Below, one piece after another: positions 47,228 to 56,554 of a DNA stretch of 64,000 bases. The stretch comes from Sporosarcina sp. PTS2304 (GTDB lineage: Bacteria; Bacillota; Bacilli; Bacillales_A; Planococcaceae). Position 1 is the first letter of the stretch, and every line of letters begins with the position of its first letter. A model generated the notes under the pieces. The model was not told the origin of the DNA. It did no database searches and worked only from the letters and a program-made list of their open reading frames with translations. The DNA is taken from positions 2,265,001 to 2,329,000 of the forward strand of contig NZ_CP031230.1 of assembly GCF_003351785.1 (NCBI RefSeq). The letters are read 5' to 3'. A program made the position numbers and the translations under genes.

Positions 47228-48076
47228 ATGAAAAAAGTTGCTGTGATACAAGATTTGTCATCATTCGGGAAGTGTTCTTTAACGGCAGCTATCCCTGTAC
47301 TATCTGTAATGGGTGTACAAGCATGCCCTTTACCAACCGCTATACTTTCTGCCCAAACAGAATACTCAAGCTTTTTCTGTGAGGATCTAACAGCGAATAT
47401 GCCATTTTTCATTAACGAATGGCAGAATTCACATGAACACTTCGATGGAATTCATACGGGATTCATTACGGGAAAAGCGCAGATTGTCCACATTCTAAAT
47501 TTCTTGGACATTTTCCATAATGCAAATACAACTGTACTTGTCGATCCTGTAATGGGTGATCGTGGAACTGCTTATACGAATTTTGATGAAGAGTTATTAG
47601 CTTACATGAAAATATTAGTGAAACGAGCAGATATCGTAACACCCAACTTAACAGAGTGTTGCCTTCTAAACGGATTATCTTATCAGTCGTTGGAACGTTA
47701 TGTAGAGGAAAAGGACTTTTTGAAGAAAGTAGAAGAAGCAGGCATGCAACTGGCACAGGAAACCGGTGCACAAGTGATCATCACCGGTATCAGCCCTCCC
47801 TCCAAATCGCCAAGCGCACAATCGATCGGTAATATGTACATCGGTAGCTCGTCTGCTGTTTATAGTTCAATCCCATATAACGGGAAAAGCTACTCAGGTA
47901 CTGGTGATTTATTTGCATCGATTATGATGGGAAGCCTCATGCGCGGAGACAGTCTTACCGAAGCTATAGAACTGGCCGAAAAGTTTTTAACTGTCTCTAT
48001 TGAAGACACCGCGCTAGAAGGTTCGTCTACAGTAGCGGGCGTTAATTTCGAAAAGTTTTTGCGGTTATTGTTGTAA
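47228..48076 (+). CDS. pdxK: Pyridoxal/pyridoxamine kinase
   Basis: ATG 47228 follows CGGAGGA; the upstream extension to 47138 lacks a site. The 282-residue ribokinase-family protein begins KKVAVIQDLSSFGKCSLTAA and has LVDPVMGDRGTAY, TPNLTECCLLNG and the catalytic GTGD loop (SYSGTGDLFASIMMG). It phosphorylates B6 vitamers, supplying PLP. The match is to the PdxK branch common in Firmicutes rather than ThiD, which lacks this N-terminal pattern. Confidence 0.9.
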   Translation: MKKVAVIQDLSSFGKCSLTAAIPVLSVMGVQACPLPTAILSAQTEYSSFFCEDLTANMPFFINEWQNSHEHFDGIHTGFITGKAQIVHILNFLDIFHNANTTVLVDPVMGDRGTAYTNFDEELLAYMKILVKRADIVTPNLTECCLLNGLSYQSLERYVEEKDFLKKVEEAGMQLAQETGAQVIITGISPPSKSPSAQSIGNMYIGSSSAVYSSIPYNGKSYSGTGDLFASIMMGSLMRGDSLTEAIELAEKFLTVSIEDTALEGSSTVAGVNFEKFLRLLL

Positions 48077-48138
48077 GTATAAAGAGATGTAAAATAGGCT
48101 CTTATATGAATGAGGCAGAGAAGCCATTCGTTCCCATA

Positions 48139-48190
48139 AAAAAGGGGAATTCAGAAAGTCAGGTGTTACCGAGTTTCTGAATCCCCTTTT
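48139..48190. terminator. Bidirectional terminator
   Basis: AAAAGGGGAATTCAGAAA pairs with TTTCTGAATCCCCTTTT (one bulged A) between the convergent pdxK and GT2 genes. Confidence 0.85.
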
Positions 48191-48210
48191 ACTTGTACAT
48201 CGTACTTAAC

Positions 48211-49638
48211 TCACGCTAGTTTCTTTTCATTTTTATCAAATTCCTTACGTTTAATTGTTCCCCAAGCATGACGACCCCGTCTCATTTTTACTATTCCTTC
48301 GACACGATACAGTACGGTTAATTGACGATAGCCCAAGTTTTCCAGGAATGCGAACAACACTAGTCGCAGCGTACTTTTCAAAGTCGTATAATGTCGGAAC
48401 GAAATCTGCTCCAACAAAATACTGCCAATGGATAAAGTAGAGCCCAGCAAAAATGCAATTAATAAGTAAATTAAGAAACTATTAAACTCCAGTAAGCCGA
48501 ATAGATAGGCAAGTGGGATAAATATAAAACCTAAAAACTCGATAATCGGTCCTATTAGCTCGAAGATCCAAAAACTCGGAAGAACAATCATTCCTATCGT
48601 GCCGTATTTAGGATTCCCTACCATAGATTTATACTGTAACAAACTATCCATTAAACCAATCTGCCATCTTCTGCGCTGCACCCTCAAATCAGCTAATGAC
48701 TCAGGAACTTGCGTCCAACAAATAGGATCCGCTAAAAATGTAATTTTATATTTCCTTTTTTCTTCACGCATCTTCTTGTGCAGTTTCATAATAATATCCA
48801 TATCCTCACCAATAGTATTTACTTTATAGCCACCGCATTCTATAACTGAGCTTTTTCTGAAGGCGCCAAATGCTCCTGAAATAATCAAGACAGAGTTAAT
48901 CGTACTGAAACTAGTACGACCTGTTAGAAACGCCCGTAAATATTCGACTACTTGAAATTTTGCTACCATACTTTTCGGCGGGTGGGATTCGATTAATTTC
49001 CCCTTATGAATGATAGACCCATTGGATACTCGTACTATACCACCTACAGCAATTGTTTTCGGTGTTTCCACAAATTCCATTGTTAACTTAATCAATGCAT
49101 CATTTTCTAACACTGAATCTGCATCTACACTTGCAAATAGAGGATATTTAGATAGGTTGATTCCTGCGTTTAACGCATCTGCTTTTCCTCCATTGACCTT
49201 GTCTAGTAACAATAGCCGTTCATATTTTGGATTGTAATAGACGCCCAGTACTTCTTTCGTTTGTATACTTACCTTTATCGGCATATTTACTTTAACTAAT
49301 TCGAATTCTTTTACGATCTGCGCTTTAGTCAAATCCGAAGATCCATCATTGACCACGATAATTTCATATTCATAGTAGTTCAATGCTAGCATAGAATGTA
49401 TATTATCCACGATTGTTTTTTCTTCGTTATATGCAGGAACAATGATTGAAATGGGAATCATATTTTTGGAATTAATATATCTTTTATAATCAGATGACTT
49501 CAGCTTTTTAAAGTATCGAAACAAGTCTAAAACAGATACAAGGAGCTGGCCATTGTAAAAGATATTAATCGCTATCGTATATACCATACAAAACAAACTG
49601 AAGTAGAGAATAAAATTTTTAAGAAGCGACATAAACAT
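48211..49638 (-). CDS. Processive GT2 glycosyltransferase (exopolysaccharide synthase)
   Basis: The 475-residue protein has a membrane helix (about 8-28), a GT2 domain, and C-terminal helices (about 345-430). Catalytic features are complete: IIVPAYNEEKT, VVNDGSSD, DAD (172-174), IGEDMD (277-280) and QRRRW (321-325). The Q/RxxRW motif and flanking helices mark synthases such as IcaA/PgaC, HasA and BcsA that polymerise and export beta-linked chains. The sugar cannot be told. It is last in a four-gene operon with HEAT and glycosidase-like genes. Confidence 0.9.
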   Translation of the reverse strand: MFMSLLKNFILYFSLFCMVYTIAINIFYNGQLLVSVLDLFRYFKKLKSSDYKRYINSKNMIPISIIVPAYNEEKTIVDNIHSMLALNYYEYEIIVVNDGSSDLTKAQIVKEFELVKVNMPIKVSIQTKEVLGVYYNPKYERLLLLDKVNGGKADALNAGINLSKYPLFASVDADSVLENDALIKLTMEFVETPKTIAVGGIVRVSNGSIIHKGKLIESHPPKSMVAKFQVVEYLRAFLTGRTSFSTINSVLIISGAFGAFRKSSVIECGGYKVNTIGEDMDIIMKLHKKMREEKRKYKITFLADPICWTQVPESLADLRVQRRRWQIGLMDSLLQYKSMVGNPKYGTIGMIVLPSFWIFELIGPIIEFLGFIFIPLAYLFGLLEFNSFLIYLLIAFLLGSTLSIGSILLEQISFRHYTTLKSTLRLVLFAFLENLGYRQLTVLYRVEGIVKMRRGRHAWGTIKRKEFDKNEKKLA

Positions 49639-49679
49639 ATTACCACCGACTTCCTGTTTGGTTTTCTGTTACGCATTCC

Positions 49680-50732
49680 TCACCTTTCCATAACAGCAGC
49701 AATCGCCTCACGAGAATATCGATCCTCATCTCCAACTAGCTGTTGTGCGTAATATTTCCCACCCGGTAAAGAAACCAAGGCATGTGCGGCATTATTTCTA
49801 ACCCACCACTCTCCATCTCTCGTTGCATTCGCGAGTGGTTCGTAACTACGATATGTCCCAAAATCCCCGAGACCTTTAGCAGCTGCAGCCCGCACTTCCC
49901 ATTCTTTGTCATGTAGCATGTTGATAATATCGTACTCGTAATCGGGATTTCTCAATCCGCTCAATGCCCGGATGCAAGCAATTCTCAGCCCAACAGTATG
50001 GCTCTCTAAATACTTTATATATGTCTCAGCAAGCGACTCATAATTCCCTGAAGCGGCAGCCTTAATCAAAATAGCTTTAACATATTCATCGCTTTCTTCA
50101 ATAGCCTGCTTGATGAGTGATTCCTTCGCTTCTTCAGAACCATTAAACTGTTCAATTACTTCAATAATAGATCTAAAGGATAAATTGATCTTATTAGAAT
50201 CTACTACTAATATTTTGATCAAGCGTTCAGCATCTCCTAACTTTGCCAATGCCAGTAAAACGTTATAGAGAACCTCATTGTTAGGAATCGTATGCAATTT
50301 ATATAAATCAGCTTCTGTCGAATATATGCGCAAGTCTCCAATTTTCCGGCAAGCAATCGCTTTGTTGTAGTACCTTTTTGCGGATAAACTTTTAACCAAA
50401 TAGTCTGTAATGCCTGTTTCCTCATACAATCCCATGAGTTGTTTTGGATGATTATCTATAAATTGTTCGCCATATTGTAGCACTCTTTCGATTAATTGTT
50501 TTTTCTTGAGTGTGCTATCACCTATATACTTGTTAATTTCTCGAATGACTCGATGCTTGTGGTGATCTTCTGACTCGAAATAACATACTAGTCTAGCATC
50601 TAAAAAATTATTGATTTTCTTGTATTTCGCCTGGCTAATTATGCTGTATAACCAAGTGATAAATATCGCAACAATAAAAGTTACAATTAACGTGACGGAG
50701 ACGGCGAGTAATATAAAGGCTTCATTCGTCAT
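49680..50732 (-). CDS. Membrane-anchored HEAT-repeat protein
   Basis: ATG 50732 has better spacing to GAGGTG than ATG 50738. The 350-residue protein has one N-terminal helix (about 4-32), then a helical cytoplasmic part. HEAT repeats are clear in the last 130 residues: GLRIACIRALSGLRNPDYEY, WEVRAAAAKGLGDFGTYRSY, WWVRNNAAHALVSLPGG. HEAT solenoids bind other proteins, so it probably scaffolds or controls the GT2 synthase encoded 41 bases downstream. No enzyme motif is visible. Confidence 0.8.
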   Translation of the reverse strand: MTNEAFILLAVSVTLIVTFIVAIFITWLYSIISQAKYKKINNFLDARLVCYFESEDHHKHRVIREINKYIGDSTLKKKQLIERVLQYGEQFIDNHPKQLMGLYEETGITDYLVKSLSAKRYYNKAIACRKIGDLRIYSTEADLYKLHTIPNNEVLYNVLLALAKLGDAERLIKILVVDSNKINLSFRSIIEVIEQFNGSEEAKESLIKQAIEESDEYVKAILIKAAASGNYESLAETYIKYLESHTVGLRIACIRALSGLRNPDYEYDIINMLHDKEWEVRAAAAKGLGDFGTYRSYEPLANATRDGEWWVRNNAAHALVSLPGGKYYAQQLVGDEDRYSREAIAAVMER

Positions 50733-50749
50733 GATCATCTCACCTCTTA

Positions 50750-53700
50750 CTAATAGTTTGAGTAAATTTCTTTAACGTTTTCATAACTTGTCTTTTTGCG
50801 AGAATGTATCGTTGGTTCATCCCAAGTATGCCATGAAAATGTTCGATATCCGGTGGAAGTCACACTTTCTGGAAATTGATAGTCTACTTTATTTGTCTCT
50901 TTATTCATCACAACTACTGAAGGTACAATCCCATCTGTCATTTTCACTGATAAACTACTTTTTGAGCTTAAATGAACTCCTTTACTTTTTTCATCATCAA
51001 GCACAAGCATATTAGATGGGTCTGTGAAGTTTAATCTCGCCCACGGAATTCGTAGATGAAGCGTATTCCCATCGAAATAAAAGTGATTATTACTCGTCTC
51101 AAAATCGCCCTCTATCAATGTCGAACCATCATCAAGCACTGCCGGAATTTTCGCACCAGACTTTGCAATATAGCCTTTGGACAATTGTCGTTCCATCTTT
51201 TCATACAGCCCAGTTGTGGACACTGCAGAATAATAGGAACCTTTCGCTGAATTGTACGTAGGGATAACTAATAACTGCGCTTCAGATAGCCCCTCAATAG
51301 CTATGTTAAATTCTGCACCTGACCAATTTTCATTTATATCCGGAGCTAGCATATACTCTCCATTTTTTCTATCCATTGTATCTAGATAAATCATCAGCTT
51401 TTGATCGTCAAAATTGGGTAATTTATTTAACTCTACCTTCATATGAAAATAGGTTTCATCAGTAGTTAACGAAAGTGCATGCAGAAATTCCGTTCCCCTG
51501 AGATTCAAGGAATAACTCGTCGGCATTGGTGCATCTGAAGCCAAAATTCCGTAATTTTGTGCGGGATCAATCGTGTTATGCCATAATACACCGCGTGAGT
51601 GAGGAATCATAAAATTGGCTGACAGGTCACTACTTTTCCCCCATTCATCTGACCACTCATACAACAGACCCCCTAATGCCCCACTATCTTTTATTATCTG
51701 TATTAATGAAACTAAACCATCCGCCTGCTGTTTCTCTGTGATGGAATTCGCTGTAGAAATTCCGAATTCACTTATTAATAGCGGATGAATGCTATGGGAT
51801 TTCAACTTATTTATATACTCTTTATAGCGTAAAAATGATTCTTCTTTATACAATTGATCGCTGTTCGTTAAGCCTGCTGTATTCGGATATACATCGTATG
51901 CACTGAAAAAACCGCTTTTTATTTCTTCAGTCGCTACTATTTGATTTAAATCAATGGCCGATTCATTTATCGACATAAGTGGACTGTATTTATTCAAATA
52001 AACTGCGTCCAATTCCGGTGTATTCACCACTCCAATCGGATGTTGCATTTGATAATGCTGTTGTTCAAATGACACTACTTTATCACTAAGAGACGCTAGC
52101 CACTTTTCAGTTATTGTCGCCTTTTCTGTAGCTCTTACATACTCACCATTCGTGAATACTTTTGAATGCTGTCCGTTTATATTGGAAACATTTTCCGCGT
52201 GTATATGAGAATCAATCATATAACCTACTACATAACTCGATACGTCACTCATGTACACCTCTTCGTCTACGTCATTATTTTTTCGAATGCGCAAATTCCC
52301 ATGAATCGCATGAATCGTCTCTTCAATAACTTGTGAGAAATTTTCCTGTACCCGATTCGTCAAATAGTGTCCAGGTTTAAGGAGCCCTCCTATAGAAATA
52401 CTTTGCAACAAGTACAATTTTTCATCAGTATGTTGATAATTATACGTATCCAATGCTTGATAAAAAGCAGGCGGCATCAATTCATATACCCGAATCGTGT
52501 TTGCATTCATAGCACCTATTTGATCAAACCAGTTGCTATAAAACGCTTGATCTGTAGGCAGAGAGTCTTTCGTACTGCCCGGGACCGATGAGCCTATATT
52601 GACGCCTTTCACATAGAATGACTTCCATTTATTACGGTGGTAAACAGTGAATTGCTGTTTATCAACTTTCGACATGAGGCGGGTGCCTTCTGAATCCAGT
52701 TCATCGACGGTTAAGAACTTATCTTGATCTAGAGGCTGTATTTCCTTTAACGTTTGAGATAGAAGCGGTACGTAAAAGTGCCAATAAAAGTACGATAAAT
52801 CGCCTTCTTCATTCACACTAAAATATTTATAAATACTTGGTGCACCTATGAAACTTTTAATCTTTTCCGGCGCTCTATAATCTGTAAAGTCTCCTGCAAA
52901 ATACAAAGAGTATTGATTGCCAGAACGATGCTCAATAATTGCTGGGAATGTGCTTTCAATACCAAATGGTTTTAATTGATTTTCTCCTTTTTCCGTTAAT
53001 TGTATGTCATATGAAGCAAGTATTTTAGAGTCCTTGTTCGGTTCGATAAATTCAAACCAGTTATAATAATCGACAATTTCAGTTTTGTACGTTTTTTTTG
53101 CTTCTTCTGACATAGCAATCGTAATCGATTTTCCAGTAAAGTCGATACCGCGTTGCAATACGACAATTCTATCGTTTCCTGCAATGACAATTCCTCCACC
53201 TGTCAGATTCCATCGCTTGCCATACTGTTGCTCATAAATATTTCGAATCCACTCGGGTACATCTTGCTTCGATGTTAAATCAGAAAAGAACTTCCCTGCA
53301 ACACCGGTGAAATTTAGTCCGAAAATCGTTTCTAACTCTTTTGACACGCTCTTCGTTGTTGGATCTCCCGCAATATTGTATTCGCCGATAATAGTAGTGC
53401 CCCGTGCGTAGTAAGTCGATACGAGACCTACCTCTTCTTTCGTTAATCCTGAAACTCCTGTTGCTTCTTCCCCACCCACTTTTGATTTTCCCGTTCCGTA
53501 CATATCAGATAAATAGAGGACATCTGGAACAGTAGACAACTTTTCTAATGGACGATTGACTAGTTTACCTTCTTCAAGAAAGTTTCCATAATAATCTTTT
53601 TGTTCTTTATATGTCTTTTTAGATATAGAATTTTTAATTTTCCTATGATTGACTATCCAGTACAAACCGCGCTGTTTACTATAGTCCAAACTTGTAATAA

Positions 53701-53854
53701 CACCTGCTTGATCTGTCTGAATCGGAAAAGTTTTATTGAGTACAACAATAGTTACATAATCACTCGGTTTGAGGTACCAAATTACAAATGGAGTAACAAA
53801 AATAATGACTAGTAGAAATAAAAATACATACCGTTTTTTTATCTTCTTTTTCAT
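50750..53854 (-). CDS. Large anchored clan-A glycosidase-like protein, paralogue 2
   Basis: ATG 53854 follows GGGGGTCG; GTG 53875 is an alternative overlapping the previous stop. The 1034-residue protein has an N-terminal helix, a roughly 350-residue domain of unknown family, then a TIM-barrel region starting KSFYVKGVNIGSSVPG and GAMNANTIRVYELMPP, with LLISEFGISTAN at the nucleophile strand and GLLYEWSDEWG. A C-terminal beta-sandwich (LHLRIPWARLNFTDPSNMLV) also occurs in the 733-residue paralogue. The acid/base position reads DSHIHAEN instead of GIEWDP, so catalysis is doubtful. It should face outside, perhaps binding or cutting the polymer. Confidence 0.7.
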   Translation of the reverse strand: MKKKIKKRYVFLFLLVIIFVTPFVIWYLKPSDYVTIVVLNKTFPIQTDQAGVITSLDYSKQRGLYWIVNHRKIKNSISKKTYKEQKDYYGNFLEEGKLVNRPLEKLSTVPDVLYLSDMYGTGKSKVGGEEATGVSGLTKEEVGLVSTYYARGTTIIGEYNIAGDPTTKSVSKELETIFGLNFTGVAGKFFSDLTSKQDVPEWIRNIYEQQYGKRWNLTGGGIVIAGNDRIVVLQRGIDFTGKSITIAMSEEAKKTYKTEIVDYYNWFEFIEPNKDSKILASYDIQLTEKGENQLKPFGIESTFPAIIEHRSGNQYSLYFAGDFTDYRAPEKIKSFIGAPSIYKYFSVNEEGDLSYFYWHFYVPLLSQTLKEIQPLDQDKFLTVDELDSEGTRLMSKVDKQQFTVYHRNKWKSFYVKGVNIGSSVPGSTKDSLPTDQAFYSNWFDQIGAMNANTIRVYELMPPAFYQALDTYNYQHTDEKLYLLQSISIGGLLKPGHYLTNRVQENFSQVIEETIHAIHGNLRIRKNNDVDEEVYMSDVSSYVVGYMIDSHIHAENVSNINGQHSKVFTNGEYVRATEKATITEKWLASLSDKVVSFEQQHYQMQHPIGVVNTPELDAVYLNKYSPLMSINESAIDLNQIVATEEIKSGFFSAYDVYPNTAGLTNSDQLYKEESFLRYKEYINKLKSHSIHPLLISEFGISTANSITEKQQADGLVSLIQIIKDSGALGGLLYEWSDEWGKSSDLSANFMIPHSRGVLWHNTIDPAQNYGILASDAPMPTSYSLNLRGTEFLHALSLTTDETYFHMKVELNKLPNFDDQKLMIYLDTMDRKNGEYMLAPDINENWSGAEFNIAIEGLSEAQLLVIPTYNSAKGSYYSAVSTTGLYEKMERQLSKGYIAKSGAKIPAVLDDGSTLIEGDFETSNNHFYFDGNTLHLRIPWARLNFTDPSNMLVLDDEKSKGVHLSSKSSLSVKMTDGIVPSVVVMNKETNKVDYQFPESVTSTGYRTFSWHTWDEPTIHSRKKTSYENVKEIYSNY

Positions 53855-53871
53855 CACTCGACCCCCGATCT

Positions 53872-56073
53872 TCACTGACTACCATCTTTCTCCAATAGTT
53901 CGGCCATGCCTTTTTGCAAAATATAATAAGAACTCTTCAATCTTTCATGGTATTTCGGTTGTTCCCAAGAATCCCAGACATATTCTTTCATATCTACATC
54001 ATGTAGCTCATTTGTCGAATCTTCTTTCACTACTATCATGCCCATGTTCAATCCAGTCGTTCGTATCGGAGCAATCAGTCCATTGACATGCATATCATCT
54101 ATCACCATTTTTTTTGAAGGATCCATAACATTCAGTAACTGCCATGGAATTCTGATTTCCAGATGTCCATCTGCATAATAGAAATCGCTTAAAGAATTAA
54201 ATTTTCGATGTGTCGGATCTGAAATACCATATACTAACTTTCCAGTCTCGTAGCCAGTAAAAGGAATGACAGTATTCTCTATCGGAATGACAATTTTTTT
54301 ATTTAATGCTAGTCGAATCGGGTTAAATATACCTGAATTCTTCTTTTGAAATGCACTATTTTTTTCGATCAAATCTGTCAGAATCGCATAGCGGAAATAG
54401 TAATTGTCATAATACGCATCTACTAGCAGTCGCGTGTCATTCAGTCCATGAACTTTTAACACAAAGTCCGCTCCTTTATTGAATGTCATGTCGTAGTTTT
54501 GATATGTCGTGTTTCCTTGTCCATTAATCGTATCTATCGGTATGATCAAGAGGTCGTTATAGAAGTCGTAGTTTGTAGCATCTACTCGTATATACACATA
54601 CGCTTCATCACTTTTTACAAACATTTGTTTTCGATCGTCTGTATAAAATAATGAATCAGCCGTCCAATCCGAAACTTTTCCATCAATGTCTGTACGACTT
54701 GCAGCTTCTCCAGGGTCAAACGCCAGCAGGCCAAAATGTTGTTCATTCGTCTGCGTATTCGACCAAAACGGCCTGGAATCTCTTACATCCAAGTCGTTAT
54801 TATTCCACGTTCGTTTGAACCATTCATCCTGCCAGGAAAACGCAATACCACCAGCTAAATCTGCCGTATGCATATCACGTAACATGTGCAACAACATTTC
54901 TCCTTGGGTTACTTCATCAATGAACCCTTGGTTAAAACCGGTCACCCTGTTTTCATGAGCTTTTCCTCTCGATGCAGGAATACCGAATTCAGATATGACA
55001 ATCGGCATAGAATGAAATGATTGTAAGTCTTCTAAATAGGCTAAATATGGATTCGGTTTTCCGTCCGTTCCTATATACGTTATATAGTCCGTTTGAAAAC
55101 TAAATGAGTCTGGATAATATGGATATACATGATAAGAAACGAACATTCCCGGCTTATAACTTTCGTGTGAAAAAATATGCTCTACATTTACTTCTACCAA
55201 ATCCTCATTTACATAAGGTTCATTAGGATGAGTTAATGGATCCGTCGTGACCCAATTTGAAAAAGCCACTGGTCTTTGCAAGTGAAATGCAGTCGATTCA
55301 TATTCAATGATCTGATCGCCCATCTGTGCTAGAAATACTTCAAATGGTGAAGCATCTTTCGTGTAAAGATATTTCCCTTCATATGTCATTCGTTCGGGAT
55401 TATTTTCGTTTGTATTACTAACAAAAGATGGATCCCATTCAATCCCAAGTATCCATCCGATGACATATTCCGATATATTAGTAGTATACGTTCCATCTGC
55501 ATTGCCTTTACTAAGCGGTAAATACTTATTGCCATGTATAATATCCACGATATCTTTTCCTGAACTAATCACATCATTTACTATTTTATTTTCTTCTCCA
55601 AACGCATCTTCAATCGTTGCAATATCATTTTCATTGATCCACACTCCATGAATCACGTAGAGAGGAGTCTTTCCCTCGTTTTCCCGCTGCTGATTAAAAT
55701 CGAATAAGGCATTGTAAAACTGGGGTCTTAATATGGTATACACTCGAATCGTGTTAGCATTCATTTCTGTAATATAAGTAAACCATCTGAAATATTCATC
55801 GTATGTAATGGCAACTTCACCGGGAAACGCGCCAGGCTTACCCGCTCCCACATTCACACCTTGTATGAATATCTCATTCCACTTGCCATCACGCAGAACT
55901 GATAATCTATTGCCTGTCGCTTTGCTTAAAAAATGTATATTTGTATTTGCGCGGCTATCATCGACGTTATCTACATATGTGTTTTCAGAAACTATTTCAC
56001 TGCTTTTCCATCCAGCTATTATAATAAGTAATGAGAGCATGACCCAAAGTACTACTTTGTATTGACGTTTCAT
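53872..56073 (-). CDS. Anchored clan-A glycosidase-like protein, paralogue 1
   Basis: ATG 56073 follows AGGAGGTG, so the longer frame to 56106 is not used. The 733-residue protein has an N-terminal anchor helix (about 5-23), then a TIM barrel: NEIFIQGVNVGAGKPG, EMNANTIRVYTILRP, EYVIGWILGIEWDP (Glu212, likely acid/base), FVSYHVYPYYPDSF, IVISEFGIPASRG (Glu362, likely nucleophile) and AFSWQDEW. A C-terminal beta-sandwich ends with HLEIRIPWQLLNVMDPSKKM. It is the first gene of the operon, probably a glycoside hydrolase trimming the product of the GT2 synthase. The exact GH family is not recognised. Confidence 0.75.
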   Translation of the reverse strand: MKRQYKVVLWVMLSLLIIIAGWKSSEIVSENTYVDNVDDSRANTNIHFLSKATGNRLSVLRDGKWNEIFIQGVNVGAGKPGAFPGEVAITYDEYFRWFTYITEMNANTIRVYTILRPQFYNALFDFNQQRENEGKTPLYVIHGVWINENDIATIEDAFGEENKIVNDVISSGKDIVDIIHGNKYLPLSKGNADGTYTTNISEYVIGWILGIEWDPSFVSNTNENNPERMTYEGKYLYTKDASPFEVFLAQMGDQIIEYESTAFHLQRPVAFSNWVTTDPLTHPNEPYVNEDLVEVNVEHIFSHESYKPGMFVSYHVYPYYPDSFSFQTDYITYIGTDGKPNPYLAYLEDLQSFHSMPIVISEFGIPASRGKAHENRVTGFNQGFIDEVTQGEMLLHMLRDMHTADLAGGIAFSWQDEWFKRTWNNNDLDVRDSRPFWSNTQTNEQHFGLLAFDPGEAASRTDIDGKVSDWTADSLFYTDDRKQMFVKSDEAYVYIRVDATNYDFYNDLLIIPIDTINGQGNTTYQNYDMTFNKGADFVLKVHGLNDTRLLVDAYYDNYYFRYAILTDLIEKNSAFQKKNSGIFNPIRLALNKKIVIPIENTVIPFTGYETGKLVYGISDPTHRKFNSLSDFYYADGHLEIRIPWQLLNVMDPSKKMVIDDMHVNGLIAPIRTTGLNMGMIVVKEDSTNELHDVDMKEYVWDSWEQPKYHERLKSSYYILQKGMAELLEKDGSQ

Positions 56074-56280
56074 ATTGAACCCACCTCCTATTAGCTGAAT
56101 TTTCAAAACATTTAAGTATTAATACCCCTTTTAGAGTATTCGAAAACATAATATTTCATAAAAAACAATATAAAAAGACTATAAAATTTGTGTTTAAAAT
56201 TAAGTAACATAAAAAATAACTATATATGGATATATTTTACTATAAAATAAATTTACATATTATAGTAGTTTAGATTCTCC

Positions 56281-56428
56281 TACCTGTTGATTAACAATAC
56301 TATGAATAATCCATTCATCTAAAAGCAAGTTAGGTGATAGAAATAAACATGCGACTATGGTGAATGAATGGAATAACGCTGACTTAGCGTGTCTTGCGGC
56401 TTACGCTTCCAGACGATACGCTTTCTCT
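56281..56428 (+). repeat. Dispersed intergenic repeat, full copy
   Basis: CCTGTTGATTAACAATA, TGAATAATCCATTCATCTAA, then GTCTTGCGGCTTACGCTTCC and AGACGATACGCTTTC. This is the reverse complement, in the same module order, of 45868-46000. Confidence 0.65.
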
Positions 56429-56464
56429 CAGGAGAATCCTAAACGATACACTACTTTACCGCAC

Positions 56465-56518
56465 AAAAAGAGGCCATCCTAGAAAGTCAGTAGTTACTGA
56501 CTTTTTGGATAGCCCTTT
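56465..56518 (-). terminator. Terminator of the secreted tandem-barrel gene
   Basis: AAAGTCAGTA and TACTGACTTT form the core stem, extended by GGCCATCC/GGATAGCC. On the minus strand a T run follows. It implies that most riboswitch transcripts end here, before the exopolysaccharide operon. Confidence 0.75.
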
Positions 56519-56554
56519 ACATTCCAATTACATACTAGCTCGCGAATTTGCAGA

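Larger units (their letters stand above)
56074..56554. other. Intergenic region: operon promoter area, repeat copy, terminator
   Basis: These 481 bases carry the terminator of the upstream gene (56465-56518), a dispersed repeat copy (56281-56428) and a very AT-rich stretch (56107-56280) likely to contain the operon promoter. No second riboswitch is seen here. Confidence 0.65.

Noticed and set aside
56107..56280. A second riboswitch before the polysaccharide operon
   Set aside because: The stretch is AT-rich and none of the GEMM core motifs are present.
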